Of a stretch of 64,000 nt of DNA, positions 57,903 through 64,000 are shown in pieces (the stretch's first letter is position 1; every line of letters starts with the position of its first letter). The notes beneath the pieces were generated by a model, which saw only the letters and a list, made by a program, of their open reading frames with translations, did not search any database and had not been told where the DNA came from. Position numbers and translations under genes: made by a program. Where the stretch lies: positions 48,892 to 112,891 of the forward strand of contig DASUFO010000086.1 in assembly GCA_036274475.1 (NCBI GenBank). Direction: 5' to 3'. This stretch comes from CF-46 sp036274475. Lineage in GTDB: Bacteria; Chloroflexota; Limnocylindria; Limnocylindrales; CSP1-4.

Positions 57903-58328
57903 ATGCCTCGGACTGGCGCCTACACCGCCCTGGCGGTCGTCGCGTGGCTGCTGGCCGCCTGCCTCCTGGTCCAGGTCTTTCTCGCCGGCATGGGCGTCTT
58001 CGACGGACCGGAGCAGTTCGAGACGCATCGCGGCTTCGGCTACCTGTTCGGCTGGCTCACGCTCGTCATGCTGGTCATCGCTGCGGTCGGCCGTCTGGGT
58101 CGGATGTTGATCGGCCTGTCGGCGCTCACGCTCGTCCAGTTCTTCCTGCAGTCGATCCTCATCCTGTTCCGCGAGGATCAGCCGGCGATCGCCGCGCTCC
58201 ACCCCGTCAACGGCGTCCTGCTGCTCGTCGTCACGATCGTCATCGCGCGTCTCGCGATGGCCGGCCGGCGCGCGGCGATGTCGGCGAAGGCATCGGCGTC
58301 GCTCGCCCCGGCCGAAGCGGCGTCATGA
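57903..58328 (+). CDS. DUF6220 family membrane protein
   Basis: 141 residues, four predicted helices: YTALAVVAWLLAACLLVQVFLAGMGVF, YLFGWLTLVMLVIAAVG, the LIGLSALTLVQFFLQSILILF segment and LHPVNGVLLLVVTIVIARLA. HxGFGY and ALHPVNG carry the conserved His of DUF6220-like, haem-type four-helix proteins; a haem role is speculative. A strong Shine-Dalgarno GGAGGTGA lies 6 nt before the ATG. Promoter shares the 27-bp element. The next gene overlaps its stop (ATGA). Confidence 0.85.
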   Translation: MPRTGAYTALAVVAWLLAACLLVQVFLAGMGVFDGPEQFETHRGFGYLFGWLTLVMLVIAAVGRLGRMLIGLSALTLVQFFLQSILILFREDQPAIAALHPVNGVLLLVVTIVIARLAMAGRRAAMSAKASASLAPAEAAS

Positions 58329-58822
58329 CGCGCCGCTCTCGGGCGGCCCTCGGCGTCCTGCTGACGATCGCGACGATCCTCGTCCTCTTCGGGATCGGCG
58401 ACATCGCGAGCGGGCCGGACGCCGACCCGGCGATCACGCTCGGCATCGCGGGCCGGACGGCCGACAAGATCCGGGCAAGCGAGCCGACCGGGTTCCGGCT
58501 CTACAACTTCGTCACTCGCGCCAGCGGGCTGAACCTCGTCCTGATCGGCGCGCTCTTCCTGTCGATCCTGGCAGTGCCCTATCGAGCCGGCGATCGCTGG
58601 GCGTGGTCCACGATGTGGTCGTTGCCGGCGTGGGCGCTCGCGGTCCCGATCCTCGTGGTCGCGTTCGGTCCGGCGCCCGGGACGATGCTGCCGCCGCCGG
58701 CCATCTCCGGCCCGATCCTTGCCCTGGTGGCCGCGCTGGCGCTCTTCGTCGATCGGCCGCGCTTCAGCGGTCGACGGGCGACCCAGCCTCCGGCCGAGCT
58801 CACAGCGGCGCGCGCGAGCTGA
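58325..58822 (+). CDS. Hypothetical membrane protein
   Basis: 165 residues with four predicted helices: LGVLLTIATILVLFGIGDIASG, LNLVLIGALFLSILAV, TMWSLPAWALAVPILVVAF and GPILALVAALALFV. An extracytoplasmic loop (SGPDADPAITLGIAGRTADKIRASEPTGFRLYNFVTR) joins helices 1 and 2. ATGA overlap with the DUF6220 gene makes them an operon, and therefore a probable target of the neighbouring two-component system. No family recognised. Confidence 0.82.
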   Translation: MTRRSRAALGVLLTIATILVLFGIGDIASGPDADPAITLGIAGRTADKIRASEPTGFRLYNFVTRASGLNLVLIGALFLSILAVPYRAGDRWAWSTMWSLPAWALAVPILVVAFGPAPGTMLPPPAISGPILALVAALALFVDRPRFSGRRATQPPAELTAARAS

Positions 58823-58832
58823 CCCTCGGCGG

Positions 58833-59195
58833 CTAGTTCGGGCGGCCAGTCCCTGGGTCGGGATCGAATTCGGCGAGGATCGAGCGGAACTCGGGTTCGC
58901 CGTCGAGCTCGTCATCGGCGCCGCCGGTCTCGGCGAGGAAGTTCTCCGATTCCTCGCTCGAGACGTTGACGGCGGCCGCGAGCCGTTCGTCCGACACGAA
59001 CACGAACCCGTGGTCCCGTTCCAGCTCCACGGCGATCGCCTCGATCAGCGTATCGTCCTCGTACGTGTCCTGGACACGCCGCCGGATCGACTGGACGAGC
59101 TCGAAGAACTCGTCCGGATCCATCTCGGTGTCGCGAACGAGCAGCACGTCGGAGTAGATCTCGTCGTCGCCCTCGTGCAGTTCGTAGAAGAACAC
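58833..59195 (-). CDS. Acidic hypothetical protein, 120 aa
   Basis: Family not recognised. 120 residues, strongly acidic, beginning VFFYELHEGDDEIYSDVLLV and ending in a disordered Asp/Pro/Gly tail. Helical segments DPDEFFELVQSIRRRVQ and TLIEAIAVELERDHG suggest an alpha/beta fold. GTG at 59195 with AGGAG 5 nt upstream and a TATACT -10 at 59232-59237. Convergent with the membrane-protein gene (10 nt between stops) and divergent from the PfkB gene. Soluble, cytoplasmic. Confidence 0.8.
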   Translation of the reverse strand: MFFYELHEGDDEIYSDVLLVRDTEMDPDEFFELVQSIRRRVQDTYEDDTLIEAIAVELERDHGFVFVSDERLAAAVNVSSEESENFLAETGGADDELDGEPEFRSILAEFDPDPGTGRPN

Positions 59196-59231
59196 GCCGG
59201 CTCCTGTGGGAAGGGGGATCGATGGACGCCA

Positions 59232-59237
59232 AGTATA
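59232..59237 (-). promoter_or_regulatory. -10 element (TATACT) of the acidic-protein gene
   Basis: TATACT on the minus strand; predicted leader about 30 nt that contains the AGGAG site. Confidence 0.5.
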
Positions 59238-59271
59238 CGGTCGAGGGCCGGCTGAACCGGCTACGCGGCCG

Positions 59272-60225
59272 GTGACCGACGGCGCACGGACGGGGCCGGC
59301 CATTCTCGTCGTGGGCGCGGCGAGTCGCGATCTCGTCGACGACGATCCGCGCGGCTGGCGACTTGGCGGTGGCGTCTCGTACAGCGCCCTGGTCGTCGCG
59401 CGGCTGGGCCTGCCGACGCGGGCGGTCATCGGCGTCGACGAGGAGGCGTCGAAGGCGAAGGAGCTCGATCTCCTGCGATACGCCGGCGTCGATCTCGTGT
59501 TGGCACCGCTCCGCCGGGGCCCGGTCTTCGTCAATCGCGAGCGACCCGAGGGGCGGCACCAGGTCTCTCGCGGTCCGTCTGACCCGATCCCGGTCGAGGC
59601 GGTGCCCGAGGCATGGCGGACCAGCGCCGGCTGGCTCCTCGCACCGGTCGCCGACGAGCTGCCGGACGCCTGGGCCGACGCCCCGCCGCCCGACGCGGTC
59701 GTGGCGGTTGGCTGGCAGGGCCTGCTGCGGGAGCTCGTGCCCGACGAACCGGTCCGGTTGCGCCCGCCGAGCTCGCGCCCGGTCGTCGCCCGGGCGGATC
59801 TAGCATCGATTTCGCGGGAGGACGTCCAGGCCGATACGCCGGTGGATGACCTGCTCGGCTTGCTGCGTCCCGGGGCCACGCTCGTCGTGACCCAGGGCGA
59901 TCGCGGCGGGATCGTGGCAACCGGCAGCGGCAGCCGCGTGCGGCTCCGTCATTACCCGGCGGTCCGCAGCCCCGATCCCGTCGACCCGACCGGCGCGGGC
60001 GACACGTTCCTTGCCGCCCTCGCCGCGACGTGGGTCGAGCCACGGCTCGTCGGCCGCAGGAGCGGGACCGGTCACGACCTGCTGCTGGCCGCGGCGGCCG
60101 CGTCGCTCGTCCTCGAGGGCCACGGTCTCGCGGGCGTTCCCGAGCGCGACGCCATCGCGCGTCGGATGGCCGAAGGCGCGCGAGCATTCGACGTGGCAGG
60201 CGCCGGATCCGACCCCGCCGTCTAG
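59272..60225 (+). CDS. PfkB-family carbohydrate kinase
   Basis: 317 residues, ribokinase fold. The substrate-side GGGVSYSALVVARLGLPTRAVIGVD and the C-terminal PfkB signature DPVDPTGAGDTFLAALAATW with the catalytic Asp and anion-hole GAGD are intact. The central part is short and divergent, so the sugar or nucleoside cannot be named. GTG at 59272 without a clear Shine-Dalgarno. Convergent with the Gfo/Idh/MocA gene and sharing the tetranucleotide CTAG as both stops. Confidence 0.9.
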   Translation: MTDGARTGPAILVVGAASRDLVDDDPRGWRLGGGVSYSALVVARLGLPTRAVIGVDEEASKAKELDLLRYAGVDLVLAPLRRGPVFVNRERPEGRHQVSRGPSDPIPVEAVPEAWRTSAGWLLAPVADELPDAWADAPPPDAVVAVGWQGLLRELVPDEPVRLRPPSSRPVVARADLASISREDVQADTPVDDLLGLLRPGATLVVTQGDRGGIVATGSGSRVRLRHYPAVRSPDPVDPTGAGDTFLAALAATWVEPRLVGRRSGTGHDLLLAAAAASLVLEGHGLAGVPERDAIARRMAEGARAFDVAGAGSDPAV

Positions 60226-61265
60226 CTCGACGATCCTCCCGGAATCTCGGACAGCTCGACCGCGCGGCCCTCGCGCGCGCTGCGCGTGGCCGCGATCGCC
60301 ACGCGCATTGCCTCCAGCCCGTCCCGCGCGGTGCAGGCCGGCGCCGTGTGTCCTCGAGCAACGTCGAGGAACGCCTCGAGCTCCGCGCGGTAGGCATCCG
60401 CGAAGCGCGTAAGGAAGCCTTCCCAGCCGCTCGTGACGTCGGCGGCGTTCGGCTCCAGCGACCGCGACGGCGTCCGCGGACCGACGCCCACCGACACCGC
60501 GTCCTGCGAGCCGACAATCTCCATCCGAATGTCGTAGCCGAGCGGGTTGTGGCGGGTTTGCGAGAGGATCCCGAGCGTCCCGTCCGCCATGGTGAGGATC
60601 GCGCCGGCCGTGTCGACGTCGTCGTGCCTCGCGAAGACTTCCGAGACGCGGACGGCCCCGACCGCCACCACCCGCTCGACCTCGCTGCCGGTCACGTAGC
60701 GGATCGCGTCGAAGTCGTGGACCGACGAGTCGCGGAACAGGCCGCCGGACGAGGCGATGTACGACTCCGGCGGTGGCGCGTTGTCGTGGGCGATGAGCCT
60801 GACGAGATAGACCGCGCCCAGCTCGCCGCTCTCGACGCGGCGACGCGCCTCTCGGTACGCGACGTCGAACCGCCGCTGAAAGCCGAGCTGAAGGACGGCG
60901 CCGGTCCGCTCGACGAGCTCGACGACCGCGATCGACTCCTCGAGCGTGAACGCGAGCGGCTTCTCGACGAAGATCGGCCTGTTCGCGGCCGCGGCCAACT
61001 CGATGAGCGTGGCGTGCGTCGGCGTCGTCGTCGCGATCGCGACTGCATCCGCCGCGTCGATCGCCTCCTCCGGTCCGGCGCACGCCCGCCCGCCGATCTC
61101 CGAAGCGACGGCCGTGGCGAGCGCGGGGTCCGCATCGCTGACGAGGACCTCGTCGACTCCGGCCAGGCCGGCAAGGATCGTGGCGTGCAGCCGGCCCATC
61201 CGGCCGACCCCGATGATCGCGACCTTCACGGGCGGGCTCCGGGAACGAGATGCAATTGCGTTCAT
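60222..61265 (-). CDS. Gfo/Idh/MocA-family oxidoreductase (inositol 2-dehydrogenase-like)
   Basis: 347 residues. N-terminal Rossmann domain VAIIGVGRMGRLHATIL, substrate-side Lys in FVEKPLAFTLEES, and catalytic region GGLFRDSSVHDFDAIRYVTG with the Asp-His pair typical of inositol/scyllo-inositol dehydrogenases. The best guess is a polyol or sugar 2-dehydrogenase using NAD(P). ATG at 61265 in an ATGA overlap with the upstream nuclease gene. A GTG 12 codons in (KVAIIG) would give a more compact N-terminus. Confidence 0.92.
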   Translation of the reverse strand: MNAIASRSRSPPVKVAIIGVGRMGRLHATILAGLAGVDEVLVSDADPALATAVASEIGGRACAGPEEAIDAADAVAIATTTPTHATLIELAAAANRPIFVEKPLAFTLEESIAVVELVERTGAVLQLGFQRRFDVAYREARRRVESGELGAVYLVRLIAHDNAPPPESYIASSGGLFRDSSVHDFDAIRYVTGSEVERVVAVGAVRVSEVFARHDDVDTAGAILTMADGTLGILSQTRHNPLGYDIRMEIVGSQDAVSVGVGPRTPSRSLEPNAADVTSGWEGFLTRFADAYRAELEAFLDVARGHTAPACTARDGLEAMRVAIAATRSAREGRAVELSEIPGGSSS

Positions 61266-62587
61266 GCTAGCCGGGCCTCGAGTCGCCGACCGAGCCTGGC
61301 AAGCCGCCCAGCAAGTGCCTGCTCGAGCACAGGGTCATACCGACCCAGCCGACGGCGTCGATCCGCGACCGCTCGTGCCCGCTCTGCCGCGACCAGTGCC
61401 CCGGGCAGGTCGTGCAATCGGTGCTCGCGGAGCTTCGCGACCTCGACCCACGCCGCCGCGCTGAGCGGACCCGTTCCGGCGCCGATCGATTCCCAGACCG
61501 CCGCCGCGTCCCCAAACCGTCCGAGCCGTCGCAGGAGCCGCGCCCGTTCCACGAGAATCCGGTCCTCGGTCCACGGCGAGTCGACCCGTGGCGACCCGAA
61601 CGGCTCGGCCGCGCGTCGCGGTCGACGGCCGCCGTAGTCCACCGGCCGGCCCGGCATCCACCACGTCTCCTCGTCGTCGGCGAGAGTGGCGGGTCGTCGC
61701 GCGGTCGCCGCGTCGAGACAGGTCAGCGCCTCGTCGAGGCGCCGCTCGCGGGCGAACGCCCGGGCGAGGCCGGCAAGGTCGCCGGGGTCCGCGCCGGGTA
61801 GGGACTCGACCGCCGCGAATCGGCCCTCGATGTGACCGAGCAGCCGGGCGAGCGAGCGGACATCCTCGCGGTTGTGGCGGATCACCTCGATCAGCGGCTC
61901 GACGAGGCCGATTCGGAGGAAATCGAGGTAGCGGCCCGGGATCTGCCAGCCCTCGACGTCCTCGTGGCGCTCGACCCCGAGCAACTCGGTCTCGACCGTC
62001 TTGAGCCGCGCATCGGCCATCCGATGGCGAAACACACGGCGGACGAACGGCAGCAGGTCGAGATGGCCGGCATGGGCCGGCGGATCGCGCCGGGCCATCC
62101 GATACCGTGTCACGAGCAGCGGCCAGTCGAAGCCGCGGCCGTTATAGGTCACGAGCCAGGCCGACGTCGGAATGTGGGCTTCGATGAGCGCCAGCATCGC
62201 CGGCTCGTTCGGCTGATCCGGCAGGATCAGCTGGGCCTGACGGAAGCGATCGCCTTCCCACCAGCCAAGTCCTACGAGGAACGCCATCGTCCCGGCGGCC
62301 GTGGCAAGCCCGGTCGTCTCGGTGTCGAGGCAGACGAGCGGCGCATCCGCTGGCGGCTGGCCGGGGAGGCGGGCGAGCGCCTCGCGGTCGATCGGCAGGA
62401 CGACCGTCATCGGCTCGTATCGGACGACGGCCTCGAGTCCCTCGCCGACGACCTCACCGCCGATCGTTTCCGCGAGGTGGAGCGCCTGGGCGGTCGTCTG
62501 CCGCTGTTCGGCCGCGCTCGGCGCCGGATCCGGGCGAACCGCCGCTCGGAAGTTCGCGAGCCGTCGCTCGAGCGTGACCGAGCTCAT
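61262..62587 (-). CDS. mrfB: RNase H-like 3'-5' exonuclease (YprB/MrfB-like)
   Basis: 441 residues. DEDD-type exonuclease core: Exo I CLDTETTGLATAAG, Exo II TYNGRGFDWPLL, and Exo III HNREDVRSLARLLGHI, as in YprB-type (RNase_H_2) proteins. The C-terminal 180 residues are helical and TPR-like (AFARERRLDEALTCLDAA). The start overlaps the stop of the upstream MrfA-like helicase gene (ATGA). In Bacillus subtilis the MrfA-MrfB pair repairs mitomycin C damage; the same job is likely. The gene order and domains fit closely. Confidence 0.9.
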   Translation of the reverse strand: MSSVTLERRLANFRAAVRPDPAPSAAEQRQTTAQALHLAETIGGEVVGEGLEAVVRYEPMTVVLPIDREALARLPGQPPADAPLVCLDTETTGLATAAGTMAFLVGLGWWEGDRFRQAQLILPDQPNEPAMLALIEAHIPTSAWLVTYNGRGFDWPLLVTRYRMARRDPPAHAGHLDLLPFVRRVFRHRMADARLKTVETELLGVERHEDVEGWQIPGRYLDFLRIGLVEPLIEVIRHNREDVRSLARLLGHIEGRFAAVESLPGADPGDLAGLARAFARERRLDEALTCLDAATARRPATLADDEETWWMPGRPVDYGGRRPRRAAEPFGSPRVDSPWTEDRILVERARLLRRLGRFGDAAAVWESIGAGTGPLSAAAWVEVAKLREHRLHDLPGALVAAERARAVADRRRRLGRYDPVLEQALAGRLARLGRRLEARLA

Positions 62588-64000
62588 GCCGCGGCCATCA
62601 CGCCGGCGCCGACCTCGTGGAGGAATCGCAGCGCCAGCGCCTTTGCGTCGACGTCGGGCTCGAGGCGCGGTCCCGTGCACGCCGGACATCCGGCGTCGCA
62701 GGCACAGCCTTCGATGAGCCCGGCCGCGCCCGCGATCAGCTCCTCGTGGCGCTGCCAGAGGCGCTCCGACATGCCGATCCCGCCCGGGACCGCTTCGTAG
62801 AGGTAGATCGTCGGCGACTCCTGGTGGGGCGACCGGACCTGGGCGACCAGGCCGAGGTCGCGCGGGTCGACCATCAGGAGCACCGCGGCAATCGTCTGGA
62901 TCGCGCGGCCCGCCCCGATCAGTGCGACGTCCAGCTCGTTGCGGTTCCAACGGGTCGGCAGCGCGTCCGCGGTCAGCCAGTAGGCCGTCGTCTGGAGCTC
63001 GATCTCCGGCAGGTCGACCGGACCCCAGCCGACGTTCTCATCCGTGACGAACTTCAGCTTCTTGTAGAGCGTGACGAGGCTCGCGACCATCACCTCGCCG
63101 TGCACCCGGCGGCCGGCCGTCGCGCGGGCCTCGTCGAAGACGTCGAGCGGCTTCAACGTCACCGCCCGGTTGGCGTACGTGTAGTGGTCCGCGTCGATCT
63201 TGTGGACGTATGCCTTCCGCTCGCCCCAGTCGAGCTTGTCGACGTGGTACTGCATCGACTCGTGGATGTAGATCGCGTGGTCGTGGACGAGGACCTGGGC
63301 GCTGAAGAGGTCGACCTCGCCGAGAACCCGCGGCCGATCCGGGCTCGTGTCGATGATCACGACGTTCTCCGGCGCGGCCGTCCGCATCGAGATCTCCGAT
63401 GCCGGGAAGTTCTCCGAGCTCCAGTACCACTTGCCGTCCGTCGCCTGGCGAACATGGCCCGACTCGGCAAGGAACGCGAGCAGGTCGTCCGCCGGGCCCG
63501 GTCCGAACACCTCGCCGGGCTCGAACGGCATTTCGAACGTCGCTGCCCGGAGGTGGGCCAGCAGGATGTGGAGGTTGTCGGGGTCGACGCGCGCCTCCTC
63601 CGGCGTGCCGTCGAGGAGGTACTCCGGGTGGTGGATGACGTACTGGTCGAGCGGTGCCGGCGACGCGACGAGCACCGAGACGGCCGGCTCGTTCCGCCGT
63701 CCGGCCCTCCCGAACTGCTGCCACGTCGCGGCCACGGAGCCCGGGTAGCCCGCGAGGATCGACACGTCCAGCCGGCCGATGTCGACCCCAAGCTCGAGCG
63801 CGTTCGTCGCGACGACGCCGAGAATCTCACCGTCCCGCAGGCCGCGCTCGATCGCCCGCCGCTCCGTCGGCAGGTAGCCCCCGCGGTAGCCGCGGACCCG
63901 GGATCGGGGCCCGAACCCCTCCCGGAGCGCTTCGCGCAATCCCGTCAGGAGGATCTCGACCGCCGTCCGCGCCCGGCCGAAGACGATCGTCTGGCGGCCC
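62584..64000 (-). CDS. mrfA: DEAD/DEAH-box helicase, MrfA (YprA)-like, C-terminal part
   Basis: Incomplete: the frame stays open to the window end (GRQTIVFGRARTAVEILL), so the N-terminal helicase domain lies beyond. About 471 residues visible. RecA-like domain 2 with TNALELGVDIGRLDVSILAGYPGS (motif V) and QQFGRAGRRN (motif VI). The C-terminal DUF1998-like region ends with a four-Cys zinc site, CACDAGCPAC. This matches MrfA, a superfamily 2 helicase partnered with MrfB, whose gene overlaps the stop. Confidence 0.93.
   Translation of the reverse strand, partial: GRQTIVFGRARTAVEILLTGLREALREGFGPRSRVRGYRGGYLPTERRAIERGLRDGEILGVVATNALELGVDIGRLDVSILAGYPGSVAATWQQFGRAGRRNEPAVSVLVASPAPLDQYVIHHPEYLLDGTPEEARVDPDNLHILLAHLRAATFEMPFEPGEVFGPGPADDLLAFLAESGHVRQATDGKWYWSSENFPASEISMRTAAPENVVIIDTSPDRPRVLGEVDLFSAQVLVHDHAIYIHESMQYHVDKLDWGERKAYVHKIDADHYTYANRAVTLKPLDVFDEARATAGRRVHGEVMVASLVTLYKKLKFVTDENVGWGPVDLPEIELQTTAYWLTADALPTRWNRNELDVALIGAGRAIQTIAAVLLMVDPRDLGLVAQVRSPHQESPTIYLYEAVPGGIGMSERLWQRHEELIAGAAGLIEGCACDAGCPACTGPRLEPDVDAKALALRFLHEVGAGVMAAA

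Noticed and set aside
1..64000. CRISPR arrays, tRNA or rRNA genes, insertion sequences
   Set aside because: I found no regularly spaced repeats, no tRNA-like T-loop contexts outside coding regions, no rRNA-like stretches and no transposase-like proteins.

Overview
The window is very GC-rich (roughly 68-70% by eye), densely packed, and almost every gene shows a strong G/C preference at third codon positions. Genes are mostly joined by 1-4 nt stop/start overlaps (ATGA, GTGA, TGATG). Gene content is a mix often seen in high-GC Chloroflexota (Limnocylindria/Ellin6529-type lineages) and, less likely, Actinobacteria: an FHA-FHA-SEDS-PBP cell-wall cluster, a MoxR-DUF58-transglutaminase cluster, a DUF2342 metalloprotease, DUF4446 and DUF6220 proteins, and FmdB-type zinc ribbons. 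The lineage is inferred from content only. I see no rRNA, tRNA, CRISPR array, insertion sequence or prophage. It looks like an ordinary chromosomal segment, cut at both ends inside genes (valS at the left, an MrfA-type helicase at the right). No gene-free stretch exceeds 300 bases; the largest are 17721-17999 and 28613-28890.

Layout: 1-2308, end of valS and a small zinc-ribbon protein. 2386-8623, an alpha-glucoside uptake and hydrolysis locus: LacI-type regulator, lipoprotein binding protein and two permeases on the minus strand, and a divergent GH13 glucosidase, with a palindromic operator and a good promoter between them. 8703-13037, small zinc-ribbon and helix-turn-helix proteins, a YihY/BrkB membrane protein, and a large Ala-rich protein with zinc ribbons at both ends. 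13256-17720, an operon for cell-wall growth (two FHA proteins, SEDS glycosyltransferase, class B PBP, small membrane protein). 18000-24997, MoxR ATPase, DUF58 protein and two tandem TgpA-like transglutaminases. 24994-28612 (minus), a probable serine-biosynthesis operon (class V aminotransferase, SerA, histidine-phosphatase-type enzyme) preceded by a structured leader. 28891-35038, secreted and membrane proteins including MurJ, a C39-like protease, a sulfatase-like protein and a GAP-type exporter.

35048-39345 (minus): ArsR regulator with SRPBCC partner, a cupin-cyclase fusion, RarA, a glyoxalase-fold protein and a small membrane protein. 39482-47896: DUF4446, a UvrD-like helicase-nuclease with a predicted Fe-S cluster, HAD hydrolase, membrane protein, M20 amidohydrolase, agmatinase-family enzyme, methyltransferase. 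47989-54340: CpaE-like receiver/MinD protein, MurI, DUF2342 metalloprotease, D-2-hydroxyacid dehydrogenase, YchF, APH-fold kinase. 54414-58822: a NarL-type two-component system flanked by small membrane-protein genes; the two flanking promoters share a 27-bp element. 58833-64000: an acidic hypothetical protein, PfkB kinase, Gfo/Idh/MocA oxidoreductase and an MrfB/MrfA-like nuclease-helicase pair.

Regulatory DNA is unusually readable. A -10-like hexamer (TAGACT and relatives) lies only 6-13 nt before many start codons, which implies leaderless or near-leaderless transcripts, while operon-internal genes tend to use overlaps or Shine-Dalgarno sites. No clearly novel defence or mobile system is visible. 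The most interesting items are the duplicated promoter element around the two-component system, the leader RNA candidate upstream of the serine genes, the leaderless promoter pattern, and several unusual proteins.
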